Below, one piece after another: positions 1-10,738 of a stretch of DNA of 64,000 nucleotides. The notes under the pieces are model-generated. The model saw nothing but the letters and a program-made list of their open reading frames with translations, was not told the DNA's origin and searched no databases. Source of the stretch: Toxorhynchites rutilus septentrionalis (taxonomy: Eukaryota; Arthropoda; Insecta; Diptera; Culicidae); NCBI RefSeq assembly GCF_029784135.1, contig NC_073744.1, positions 34,796,061-34,860,060 on the forward strand, written 5' to 3'. Numbering within the stretch: position 1 is the stretch's first letter; each line of letters begins with the position of its first letter. The translations under genes and the position numbers were made by a program.

Positions 1-346
1 CAAAGCGTCGACTGCGGGTGACTGGTTGCCCGCGTAGTCTTTGTAGTGACCAGCGTTCTGACTTGTACTTTTCTTTTCTTGAACTCTTCGTGGACAACTA
101 GATTGGCCGTTCTACCGAAAACGTTACCCTAAAATGAAAAACTACCGTTTTAGTAGATGGGAAAATGAGAAAATTCGAAAAATATAATTCTCGTATGCTC
201 TAAAGTAACATGGTGATGGATTCTCAGGTACAATAATCCACATTGAAAATAAAAAATGAATGAAAATTAACTTTCCGTGTTCCATGTGATGAAGAAACAT
301 GTGTTTTGAAAATGATAAAAGAATCTTCAACGAGAACTGTATCTGA
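1..346. other. Unassigned AT-rich sequence
   Basis: No gene, splice-consistent exon or recognisable repeat end was seen here. The first 120 bases are GC-richer than what follows and may be unique DNA. Open frames in this stretch are short and have no protein-like composition. Confidence 0.4.
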
Positions 347-348
347 TA

Positions 349-1086
349 CAGGGAAACTTCGATATAACGTACCCTCGTAATTACGTACCCTCAATATAAC
401 GTCACTCGATATAAAGTATATTTTACCTCGATATAACGTACACATTTTCAATGGACGAATTTCATGCCAACTCGTCCTAGGAGTTGGCAGTAAATCTCAA
501 AAAAAATATAGACAACTTTCTGAAAAGGGTCAGTTTTTTTTCCTAATTTTTCACAAAAATTTCTCATTTGAAAACACTAATACCTACAAAATTTTGATCA
601 AGAATGGAATGTAGTTCAAATTTTCGTAAAAAATACCAATATTTTTTTAAAAATTACGCTGAAACAATATTCAAAAAAAAATCTCCAAAAAAGTAGCTGA
701 ACTTCTTGGTAATTGTATGCACTACTCTTATAATTTTCGCTAAGAATTTCAAAAAAAAATATATGAATAGTCCATACAACTACAAACAAGTCTCCCAAAT
801 ATCCCAACAAGAGCACTGTAACAGGGGAAAAAAAATTTTAACAGGCAAGCGGTCATTTTGTCTATTTACCCTCAATCAACAGTATGAAGGGAAACATCAC
901 GAGAGAGGTTGGCTTCACCTTCTACTTGGTTTTTTTCATCATTATTTTATAATTCTACCAAAACAACATCACATTAAAGCAATATGAGCTATGTTTTTGA
1001 ACTTTTTATTATGCTTCGATATAAGGTACAATTCGATACAACGTACAATTAGGAAAGGGAAATGTCATTATATCGAAGTTTACCTG
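349..1086. mobile_element. TA-flanked MITE with CAGGGAAACTTCGATATAAC termini
   Basis: The left end reads CAGGGAAACTTCGATATAAC and the right end is its imperfect inverse (TATATCGAAGTTTACCTG). TA dinucleotides flank both sides (347-348 and 1087-1088). Just inside each end the motif CGATATAACGTAC is repeated in several degenerate copies. No transposase frame is present, so this is a non-autonomous 738 bp element. The TA target and the CAG-starting end point to the Tc1/mariner/pogo superfamily. That assignment is inference, because no coding remnant supports it. Confidence 0.75.
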
Positions 1087-1089
1087 TAA

Positions 1090-2778
1090 TAATTTTATAT
1101 TTTAATGACAAATTTTGTCAGAATTATTTTATAGAAGGGGAAAATTCTAAAGCGACCAATAAAAAAATCAATCAATGAATAGTGCTGAGATTGAACCCAA
1201 GATCGTGCTTAGTAAGAAAATGAGAATGTTCGGATGTATTCATATCAATACTCTATTTTAGGTGGGACGTAGTTCTCCGGGTAAGCCATGATCCTCCTAA
1301 ACTGCTCGACCGATTTTAAATAAATTATACACGAAAAATGTATTAGGCATGAGAATAGGTCGTAAACTACATCACATACCACTAGGATACTGATTAATGA
1401 ACAATTGATATCGTTTGAGATGGTCATATGCAAAAAAAAATCTCTTTTTTAATAATCTTTTTTTGGGTTTTTTTTCTATTTGTCTTAAAAATACATAAGA
1501 AATCAATTTTTCATTCTCTCAGTCCTATCCCTTATTTTTCACTTCAATAAAAAAAAATTTTAAGCACAATGAATTTATTTACGTTGTTCAATGACAAATG
1601 ACGCTATGTCTAGTTTTTTTTCTATCTCTTGGATGCAGAACCTGTCAATATCTCAGCTTCACTCAAAGTTATTGATATTTCTTCCCAAAAAAACACGCAC
1701 TTTTGATTTGTTTGTTGGCGTGAGGAAGAATAAATTTACTTGAGAGATGCTATCATGAGCAATGCCGACACAGCTTTTGCTATTGCTAAAATGCAAATGC
1801 ATTTTCAAGACATTACAGCACGTGTGTTCAAACAAAAGTGATGTTTCTAATGAGTTTCATTACAACATTACACGTATTCGGTCCCACATGTTTTGCTGGA
1901 TGTATTCGATTGAATATCAGAAGCGAGGATTACCTCATATTCACATTTTTATTTTAGTTAGTCGACAAAATACGCACTAAGGAAATAGAAAATGTAGTTG
2001 CCTCGGATATTCCACTCAAGTTCAATCGAGTTGTGACACTGTCCCATTTCTGCCAAAATGGTAACGGATTTTCGGGTGGAATCAACATATTTTATGACGC
2101 TATGTTACAGAGTAACACATTTTTTGCAAGTGGGTAAATATCTCAAACGAAAGCTGTATTTGATATAGTTTTTTATATTATGGATAAAGTTTTGGCAGAA
2201 ATATAAGTAAGAAATATAGAAAAATAGTTAAGTTAGTGGCAGGGCAACACATATTTTGGATGGTACATATTTCTGGGAAAAAGAACAGATTGGAAAGATT
2301 TTAAACCCCTCTGGTACAGATAAAATTGTGGCAACACTTGTCAGGACTACGTCTTCTAAGTATTTAAACACTTTGAACGATATTTGGGCGATCCGTTCTG
2401 ATATTTTCATTTTTTTACATTTTCGTTTTAACGCACATTGAATGAGGAAAATGGATAATTTAGTTTTATTTTTATTTTTGTCATGATCGCTGAATGTGTA
2501 TAGCACTCCATTCTTCTGTATGTAATAGATCCCATCCTCAAATATCCGTTCGATCTCCATCAAATGATGAACCGTCGTCATACTCGAGTTCTTCTTGATA
2601 AAACACAAGAGTCATACAACATCAAATACACTTTCGTTCTAATTCTTTCTATTCATTCTTACATAGGAATTATTTGATAGATCTTTAAAACATTTAAACA
2701 AACTTACGATTAGTTAACAACCAAAGTATGCACTAGAAATAATTTATAAGGTAGAACAAAGTTTGCTGGGTCAGCTAG
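1090..2778 (+). mobile_element. Decayed Helitron copies ending in GGGTCAGCTAG
   Basis: The segment ends in GTTTGCTGGGTCAGCTAG followed by T, the CTRR-T type 3' end of arthropod Helitrons. It matches other stretches of the window: 15.0-18.03 kb on plus and 40.46-43.1 kb on minus share the blocks around GCCGACACAGC, the TTTTCGGGYGGAAT block and the end. An inner part (about 1120-1290) matches a second Helitron 3' region (21780-21922), so two fragments may be joined. A helicase-like coding remnant lies at 1762-1980. The 5' boundary is uncertain. Confidence 0.65.
1762..1980 (+). pseudogene. Helitron Rep/helicase N-domain fragment
   Basis: The 72-residue frame contains YSIEYQKRGLPHIHIFIL. This closely fits the Helitron helicase-like N domain motif, in which a (Y/F)xxEFQKRGLPHxH block carries the two histidines of the HUH-type Rep active-site region. 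In an intact protein this region nicks and joins single-stranded DNA. Here the frame opens and closes in debris, lacks the Rep tyrosines and the helicase domain, and is followed by stops. It is a dead fragment of the surrounding Helitron. A parallel remnant on the minus strand near 41.93-42.22 kb has lost the motif. Confidence 0.7.
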
Positions 2779-2994
2779 TGTGACTATAAAAATCAGGGAA
2801 ACGCTTCACTATAATTCTAAATTGATTCTATTTATTCACTAAATTGTCTCTTGTGATACTTTGTTCATAAAGGGTTGAATTTTAAAGAGATTTTTTTTTC
2901 TTTTTGAAACAAAACACATCGGATTCGGAAAAAGTGTATGATTTTTTTTTAACGCTACCGACTTCAACAGCTTGCTTTTTTTAAAAAAGTTTCT

Positions 2995-3210
2995 AAGCTA
3001 TTGAAACAAGTTTTTGAATCAATAAGCTACAAAACATCGCTCGAAGACAATTTAGCTTTCTTATGATGAGTTAAACATATCGCTTCGTACAGTCGGCAAA
3101 GAGACACGATCAGCTTCTTGCTCCAAAACGTAACGCTCTCGTTTTCGAATCTTTGAACTTGCACACCAGTACAGCAATGAAAAACGTAGTCCTTCGTCAA
3201 AAAAGTGATC
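2995..3210 (-). repeat. Fragment of the GACGTAGGACTACGTC element family
   Basis: Read on minus, the segment starts with a degenerate TTTTTTGACGAAGGACTACG and continues with blocks shared with 12487-12250 and 58566-58800: TTCGAAAACGAGAGCGTTACG, then the AAAACTTGTTTCAATAGCTTA block. It is a 5' (palindrome-end) fragment without the TATA region and is much more diverged than the members at 12, 14 and 47.7 kb. Confidence 0.55.
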
Positions 3211-3264
3211 GAAACACATAGTTTCATTGTTATAGTGTTATTTCGAGAGCCCTAAGAGCAGAGA

Positions 3265-3690
3265 ATTATGCCATTCGCCTGATAAAGTCGACCCTTTCCC
3301 CATTAGCTGCTAAGAACAGGTGAATACAGATCGCGACCGACAACCGGAGTGGGCCCTAAGACACAGTAAAGTTATATTTCAGAATGACAACGCACCAGCG
3401 CACAACGCTAATGCTTCCATCATGGCAATAAAAACCCTTAACCAGGAAACGTTATCTTACCCGCCGTATTCTCCAGACCTGACTCCGTCAGATTATAATT
3501 TTTCTCTGCTTCAATGGCTTCGTCACTTCGCCGTATATGAAGAGTGAGTTGGGAAATTGGTCGGCGAATGGTTTTCGTCGGAACAAAAAAAAAAGTGTTG
3601 GAAATGAATCCACAATTTGCCTAGAGATGAGATGGGCGAAATGTATAGAACCAACCGGGGATTACTTAGAATAAAAATAGTTTTAGGTTC
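3265..3690 (+). pseudogene. Mariner transposase fragment (catalytic C-terminal part)
   Basis: The frame at 3320-3547 has the mariner signatures FQNDNAPAH and YPPYSPDLTPSDYNF. From the aspartate in NDNA to the one in PSDYNF there are 34 intervening residues, which is the DD34D spacing of classical mariner transposases. The protein cuts and pastes DNA at TA sites. Downstream, VYEE followed by a stop, then the EWFSSEQKK block, continues the family sequence in another frame, so the gene is broken by stops and frameshifts. The N-terminal DNA-binding half and the TIRs were not found. It has no link to neighbouring genes. Confidence 0.8.
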
Positions 3691-3699
3691 TACTGAAAC

Positions 3700-5335
3700 T
3701 TTTGTGTTGTCTTCATCGACAAAACCGGACAACTTGAACTTGCACACCTTTCGCAAGAATCAGGCTAGCACTTCAACCTGCGGAGAATATGTTTTTCTAC
3801 CCAATCTAGGACTAGACAATTTCCATCGAAATCGAAGCGGTGCCCACTTGAGCTGGTGTATTTTTCTTCTCTACGATTGGACGTGAAATCCGTCTGTCGG
3901 AAAACAAAACAAAGGAATTAATTTGTTATTCCGTTCGGCCCCAAAATCCCAGAAGTCTAGATAGAGACATTCTTAAGTGGCTACCCAATCTTGCCCCGAA
4001 CAGAGCCTCCCACCTTCCGCGAAAACAAACACAACTGTTACCGCAGAATAGAGCTGCTACAAATTAATGTGGCAAATGGTCCGATTACCGATTTGCAAAC
4101 TTCTCACAAACAAGCATTAATTCGTTTCGTCATTCTTTTTCGGCGGGAATTAGTATCCGGCCGAAATTGAGCACAGAGATAGAGAGAGACAGTCGAAGAT
4201 CCGCTGACGGGGCGCCTGATGGATCACATAAGTTATCTGCCAGCCAGCCATCCATCGCTCAATTGGAACTCGTTTCGAAATTAATTAATTTTGAAAAAGC
4301 ACCAGAAAAGTTTTTCGTTCGCATCACATCATCATCAGCAGCAGCAGCCGGGCTTTGGGCTCTAAACCATGTTGTAAACGACAGAAAGGTTTGGCTAGTC
4401 GAGTTGGCTTGCTGGCTGGCAGGTTGGCTGGCTTGCCGACCGGGAGCCGGGAGAGGGATGGGAGAAATCGACCCAACAACTGAGAAGCTCCGACCGGAAA
4501 TGTCAGTCCCTCCGTTTCGGGGGAGGCTTTTTCCGTGCGAGAGCGACTGAACGCACAAACAGATCTCAGAACTGGCATTCTGTGTTTGGGACCTGCTTTT
4601 CGTTTTGACTTTCTTCCATTTCAGCTGCCAGCCGAGCGGGACAGAAGCTCTGCGATACGAACAGATAAAACTAATTAATTTCCCAGATTGGCTCCCACGT
4701 TTGGTCGCTTTCCGGGAGTCGATGTCAGTTTTGCACAATTTAATCTAGAAGCCTCCAGTCAGGCCCGGAATTTGTATTTCCCGTGTCACCGACGGTGTGC
4801 GAAGGTGTTGTTGGCCTGGTTTCCGATTCTGTGGCCATTCATTGTGTACCTATTTCTCCATGTTCGATTGGTATTCGATTGGCTCTTCTCGGGCAAGGAA
4901 GTGTGGTTCAAATAAAATCGTGGGTATATGATGAAACAACTAACTGTGGATAATGGAAATCCGTTGTGCTCCACGATTTTATTTTAGTCTCATCATTGCC
5001 CTAGATTAATGAAGGAAGAAATGTGATAACTATTAACTGCTACTTGTCTAACTATTTTCTAGCATTCAGTACATTAAACCGTTTAATTTAAAAAGTTTTT
5101 TTTACTTTTTTTATTTTCTAGTTTTTAGTACATTATATGTATGATTAGTATACTTCTCTACAATAAAACCATTCAACTTGATTTTCATTTTTATTTCTTA
5201 CCTAATTTTCTTCGGAATATTTGGATGATGTACTGTATTCTATTAGTCAAATCATTTAATTCGATACCGATATTGAGGGGATTACAAACAAAAAAGTACA
5301 TTCACCTATTTAAATTTATTTTGTTCATAATGTAG
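3700..5335. other. Mostly unique, GC-richer block with homeodomain-like AATTAATT motifs
   Basis: About 3.9-4.9 kb is visibly less AT-rich than its surroundings and shows no copy elsewhere in the window. It carries several TAATTAATT-type motifs (4277 and 4672 regions) and a CATCATCATCAGCAGCAGCAG microsatellite near 4325. Overlapping frames on both strands (127 and 159 residues) run through it, but neither has a recognisable domain, a splice-supported structure or plausible codon use. I read it as intronic or intergenic DNA with possible regulatory content. From 4920 to 5335 I see only AT-rich sequence. Confidence 0.35.
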
Positions 5336-6137
5336 TGTGTTCTCCAAGTCAAGCATTCCAGCCATTTTTTACCAGCGACCAAATTGGATTTTTCAAGATA
5401 ATGGAATACACAGTATCATAATTACAGCAGAGATAGAGGTTTTTTCCAAATTTCAGATCAATAAATCTAAAGGAACGGGATCAAATTTCTATAATCGTGG
5501 GACAACCCTACAGATATACAAATATACATACAAACAGGTCAAGTTGAATGAAACCGTTTAAAAAAGTAATTGACTATTTTGTCACTGCGACCATCTTGAA
5601 TTTGAATTTTTCTAAATAGCTATGATCTACTGGTCAAGCCTCTTCACATGATACCCATTTTGATGGGGTTTGTTTTGAGAAAATATGTAATCCGCCATTT
5701 TGTGGTGGCAGCCATCTTGGATTTTCCTTTTTTTTTAATAACCGTGTTCTACTTGGCAAGCTCTTTCATTTGATACCCATATTGATGAAGTTTTGAAAAA
5801 TATGTAATCCGCCATTTTGGATTTGCATTCCCATGATTAACTGTGTTCTACTAGTTAAGCCCTTTCATTTGATACCCATATTGATGGGGGTTTGAGAAAA
5901 TATGTGATCCGTCATTTTGTGGTGGCGGCCATTTTGGATTTGCATTTTTCATGAAGTTCTATTATGACTGCAGAGATAAAGGTGTGTTCCAAATTTCAGA
6001 TCAATCGGTCAACAGGAAGGAGTTCAAATTTCTATTAATGTGGTAAAGCGCTACGGACAAACATGTTACAAACATACATACCTACAAACATACAAACATA
6101 CAAATTACTGGGCAAGCTAAATAAAACCGTTTAATAA
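5336..6137 (+). repeat. Dispersed repeat with internal minisatellite of ~100-122 bp units
   Basis: Three or more diverged tandem units contain GATACCCATATTGATGGGG, then AAAATATGTGATCCGCCATT, then GCCATCTTGGATTTGCATTT. The tail has repeated ACATACAAACATACAAAC and ends in AATAAAACCGTTTAATAAAA. The same end and units recur at 21185-21535 (plus) and, inverted and more decayed, at about 59040-59560. No coding region or terminal inverted repeat is visible. The fixed 3' tail suggests a non-LTR element end, but I cannot name the family. Confidence 0.6.
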
Positions 6138-6481
6138 AAAAACTGGACGATACCATTGTTGAACTACATTGGATGTATTACAGTTCATCGTGAAATAAGC
6201 CTTCTATGAAACGTTTCCAAATCTCAAAATAAGGACCGCAAAGAAATCTGTAAGACATACGTCTGAGATCGCACGTTTTGAGATCGGTTCCTCCGATGTG
6301 AATGAGACAAAGGCGAGCCATCGGTAGGCCTTATTAGATTCTTGGCAGACCAAGGATTCAACCATCAAGTGTCCTTAATATGTCTGGGACTGGACTGACA
6401 GTTACAAAATAAGGAAATATAAAAAATATATTCTCGGATGTTTTACAATATGTGACTACTTTCTAGTCGAATTTCTGACTA

Positions 6482-7155
6482 CACTTATCCCCATATTTAC
6501 ACGGTATCTGTTTCACACGATTTCACTTTTACACGGTTTATAAAGTGACAAATTTTGAAAAACTTAAAAAGTTTATATACGTACTTCATATGAAAGCAAG
6601 TAAAATAGGTTTGACTACGGTTTTACATAGTTTTGACTACGAGTGCGATTTTATGTCTCAGAACTGGCTAAATATCAAGAATGCCAAGAACCTCGACAAA
6701 AATGGAAAGGAATGTTATATCTTCGGCTTTCGGCTGAAAAAATCTCTTTAATAAATTTAATTGTTAATAAAGCAAAAAAAAACTACTGTTAACTGTTAAC
6801 TGATTTTATATCACTAAATCTGACATCATCGACTGTTGAACCAGAATCGCATCAGGAATGCTCGAGTGATAAGGATGACTGTATATTAATCAGAATAAAA
6901 AGGCTGGTAGTTTCTAAAAGTGATAATAGCGAATAAACCTATTACAATTTAGTTTCTTGATTTTTTTTGGTATCCAGAATCTATAATGAATTCCATTAAT
7001 AGATTTTTATAATTGTGTTACTGAAATAAATGTTTGAATTGAGCATACATTGAGAGTTTATTTCGTTTTACACTGTTTTACATTGCAAAATCGGAGATTT
7101 CGATCTACACGGATTTGTCGGGAACCTATCTTCGATGTAAATCGAGGGATAGGTG
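6482..7155. mobile_element. TA-flanked MITE, TIR CACYTATCCC..ATTTACA
   Basis: The left end CACTTATCCCCATATTTACA and the inverse of the right end (CACCTATCCCTCGATTTACA) pair over about 20 bases. TA flanks both sides (6480-6481 and 7156-7157). The 674 bp element contains an open frame at 6545-6751 with no recognisable domain. The layout resembles a pogo/Tigger-like non-autonomous derivative. That is inference from the TA target and TIR style. Confidence 0.6.
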
Positions 7156-7335
7156 TATTTCCTTTTTTTTTTTTTTTTTGCAATAAATATTCTAAGGAGT
7201 GAGGATCGACGCTAATATTGTGCAAATCGACTTAATGCGAGCTGAGTGGAAAGCATAGAATAACTGAATAGCTGTCAGTAACCGTTTGCGTTTTGTGTCT
7301 CGTGAAATATGTTTTTCAATCTTGAAAATAAGTGA

Positions 7336-8110
7336 TTTTGATGTAGGATTACGTCTTTCAGGAACATATTGGCGTACAAATTGAAAATCGAAAATCGAGC
7401 ACAATTGTCCAATTTCAAATGCTTATTGCTCAGCCATTTCATGATGTATTGATAAAAATAATCGATTTCGGTACTCCATAACATTTTTTTATGTTGAAGA
7501 AAATAATATATGTCATGAAACAAACTATCGAACAATTGAAAAATCTCAACCGGAAATACGGAAACGGAAATACTTCCTTCTGATTGGTCGAAATTGACGA
7601 CCAATCAACCTGGGGGAAATCTGCATTGCAAATACATGAAAGTAAGGGGCATTTTTATATTGCAAGTAAGGAGAGTGATATGATTAATTCTAGCAAATAA
7701 AATTGATTGCCTCGTGAAATTTCATATCAATGACCGATCGTGTATTGTGAAAAATTCAGCACAAATGTAAGTATAAAATTGTAAATGGTATCAGTTGTGT
7801 CAAAAATGACTTTATATATGAAACGATTTATTTCAATTTTCATAAATGAAAATCAAGGTGTGTTCCCGGTCGAGAACGGGTCGTTTGGTTTAAGCTGTCT
7901 GCTTTGTTGTGTTCATTTTCACCCAAGGAAAGTTATACGGCGAGAAAAATTGGAAAAGTGAAATATTCGAAAAAGTGATTTCCCATGCTCTACATATAGT
8001 ATTAGTTGTTGTTAGTCCAATTAAAATTCGCGTTGGGTTGAATAAACACTTAGAAAGTAAAAAATTATAAAAGAAAATTATCTTTTCCATTTCAAATATG
8101 TTTTCTCTAG
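7336..8110 (+). repeat. GACGTAGGACTACGTC-family fragment (plus orientation)
   Basis: It begins TTTTGATGTAGGATTACGTC, the palindromic end of the family, then TTTCAGGAACATATTG. The next ~280 bases match, inverted, the right part of the member at 38739-39317 and the segment ending near 56799 (shared TCCAATTTCAAATGCTTAT and ATCGATT blocks). A pair of facing CCAAT boxes flanks 7580-7605. The hairpin end is missing. 7890-8110 is unassigned AT-rich DNA. Confidence 0.5.
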
Positions 8111-8627
8111 ATTAAATTAACATGTTTTTACTGAGCTTGAGCTTGGGTAGACTGTACAATTCGTAGTTGCTCTCCGTGATTGACATGAACCAACCAAATT
8201 GCACAAAGAACACACAGAATGACGCTTGGGACTAGCAAATCATTCTCGTTGTGCAATTTTCGGTGATTCGAGCTTTAAATGGTCAATAACGACGCCGGCC
8301 ACGTCCTTACAGTCACCAGGGGAAGGGAAGGAATGTTAGAATGATATTCGCCGCCCGAAGGCCAGAAGGGTCGCCTCTATAGCGTGGTTCCCTAGCGTTT
8401 ATCATGGAAGGGATAGTTGTTAGTGGGAATGGTTAAGAAAAATCAGGATTCACTGCGGTAAGTGATGTGATTAAGTAAACGCGAATTATCGACCATTCGA
8501 AAAAAAAATTCGGAAATTCTTGTATGTCACGACACGCGGCAGAGAAAATAATTATTTGACTAGCTATATATTGTATTTTTCATCCCGCGAACTCGAGTCG
8601 CGATGAGGGAGAGTTAACTGTGGATAG
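8111..8627. other. Lead-in to tandem array; no gene seen
   Basis: This is a moderately GC-rich stretch (8280-8420) followed by AT-rich sequence. It reads like the untranslated leader of a retroelement (GCCGCCCGAAGGCCAGAAGG near 8350), but no LTR, primer-binding site or coding remnant could be shown. It directly precedes the tandem array, and the two may belong to one element. Confidence 0.3.
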
Positions 8628-9470
8628 TTAACCTGAGAAGGTAACCGGTATAACTCCTCTAAACCTTATCAAACTGACGATATATTCTCTTATTCATAGC
8701 GTAGTGTGTATTTAACCTCAATTGTGGTGACTGAGAGTTATTCTAGGGAAACCTGAGAAGGTAACCGATCGAACTCTTCTAAACCAATCGTCGATAAAGT
8801 CCGTTAATATTCGTGTATTTTGTATGAAAATTCAATTCTGCCGATTGAGAGTTACTTTTGGGAAACCTAAGAAGGTAACCGAGCAATTTCCTACAAACCT
8901 GATCAAACTGACGATATATTCTCTTATTCAACGCGCGTGTTTATTTAAGCTTAATTACGAAGACTAAGAGTTATTTTAGGGAAACCTGAGAAGGTAACCG
9001 ATTGAATTCTTCTAAACCAATCCGATCGTCGATAAACTCCGTTAATAATTGAGTATTCTGCATGGAAATCCAAACCTGGCGACTAAGGGTTATTTTTGGG
9101 AAACCTGAGAAGGTAACCGATATAACTCATATAAACCTTATCAATCCAACGATTTAACCTCAATGGCAACAGAGAGTTATTTTTGAGAAACCTGAGAAGG
9201 TAACCGAGAAAATTTCTCCCAAACCTAATCAATTATATATTATTTTCTATATTCTTCTATATATAAATTATGTTATTCAACGCGCGTAATGTTTATTTAA
9301 GCTCAATTGTGAAGACTGATAGTTACTTTTGGGAAACCTGAGATGGTAACCGATATAATTCCTTTGAACCTTATCAATCCAGCGATATATTATCTTTTTC
9401 AACCGTAATCGTGGCATCAGAGATTTATTTTTGGGAAACCTCAGAAGGTAGCCAAGAGAACTCCTCTAAA
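8628..9470 (+). repeat. Diverged tandem array, units with AAACCTGAGAAGGTAACCG
   Basis: Eight or nine units of roughly 85-145 bp each carry a core GAGTTAYTTTTGGGAAACCT then GAGAAGGTAACCGA. The core is followed by TATAACTCCTCTAAACC and a variable AT-rich spacer. Alternate units share spacers (one type with GACGATATATTCTC, another with CGATCGTCGATAAA), so the array seems to have grown by duplication of two-unit blocks. Repeats of this kind are common in 5' regions of retroelements and in minor satellites. Nothing in the flanks decides between them. Confidence 0.75.
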
Positions 9471-10735
9471 ATTGATCGGACCACAACGCAACGGCACAAC
9501 GGCGGACAAATAAATATTAATGTTACAATACCAAAGGAAAACATTAGTATTACATACATATTTAAGTGGAGCCAAACTATAAATTGCCATAACTACAGAC
9601 GAACAGTATCTACAATAACATGTCAAAATTACTCGAATCCTTTACAATTCAAATTAGTGTAACAATTTATTCTGAATCTGAACATATACCTCCGATTTCC
9701 ACATATATTACAGATAAAAACAGACAAACACAGAATATTACCAAAACACACACACACAATTCAATAAACATCAATGTTATAGAAAGAAAAACCGATTCAA
9801 GGAAAAATAATATAACTCGCATAACATTGCAATTTTAATGTTGACGAGAAAAGTATAAATCTCTGGCAACCCAGATGCTATATATGTTACAAATAAAGGC
9901 AAGCATTATACGCATACAAAAACACTTCTGCAGCCGGTGCTATGACGTTCCAGTAGTGGTGATATCATCACTGCGCCTTTTCAAATCTACTCGCTGGTAT
10001 CCCGGAGAGCAGTGGGATATCCCTTTCCTGCTCACGTTGCTGCTGCTCTTCTCCAATATAGTGCAGCGTTTCACCCACACACACATACTAGCGGTTACAT
10101 TAAAACACGAACGAACATGACCGAACCGGACCGAAACAGTTTCACATAAATGCCAGAAAAAACGAATGAATCCGAACTCGGATATTAAATAAAGACAGTG
10201 GGAGCAACTAAGACAATTGGTTGTAGTGCTTCGAAAACAACACTTTCCATGAGACTGATGCCACGCCATCATTATTAGACAAAATAATACGACACACAAC
10301 CAAGCACGTCCTCTTTCCACTACTACTCGCGCGAGACATAAACAAAGATGAACACTAGCAATCGACTATTAAAACAGACAATTCGAAACAAAAAATGTCC
10401 GTCTAAAATATTCAATAATAATATTATGTGATTTTCTCACTCACAAACTAGTTTGCCAACACTGTATTTTGAATGGTAGAATAAAAATACTTAGCTGGGA
10501 TGTTTCTCGGCTTCTATATAGCATGGCTAACTATTACTCACACATACACATAACCACAGCATACGATAGGATGATGCGGAAAACGAGCAAAAATCGCGAC
10601 CGGAATGTTTATTTTTAACAAATTTACGTGTTGGGAGCATCAACTAAGCATATAATAATTTGGAAGAAAACTCTACAATATATCCCTTCACAATAACAAC
10701 ATCACTTTTGGCGTTAAATGGTTTTAAAAACAGAA
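9471..10735. other. No assigned feature; A-rich then mixed sequence
   Basis: From 9480 to 9840 the plus strand is strikingly A/C-rich with small open frames that look like low-complexity sequence. From 9870 to 10320 it is more balanced and holds a short CA repeat near 10077. Frames of 126 residues (minus, 9940-10320) and 81 residues (plus, 9875-10120) overlap each other and show no domain. I see no reliable gene. Confidence 0.3.
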
Positions 10736-10738
10736 AGT

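Noticed and set aside
4259..4738. A 159-residue minus frame as a protein-coding exon
   Set aside because: A plus-strand frame overlaps it, no domain is present, and the A/S/Q-rich stretch comes from a trinucleotide repeat.
8628..9470. A CRISPR-like array
   Set aside because: Units are diverged and of unequal length, spacers are related to each other, and the context is eukaryotic.
8240..10320. An LTR retrotransposon
   Set aside because: No paired LTRs, primer-binding site or gag/pol remnant could be found.
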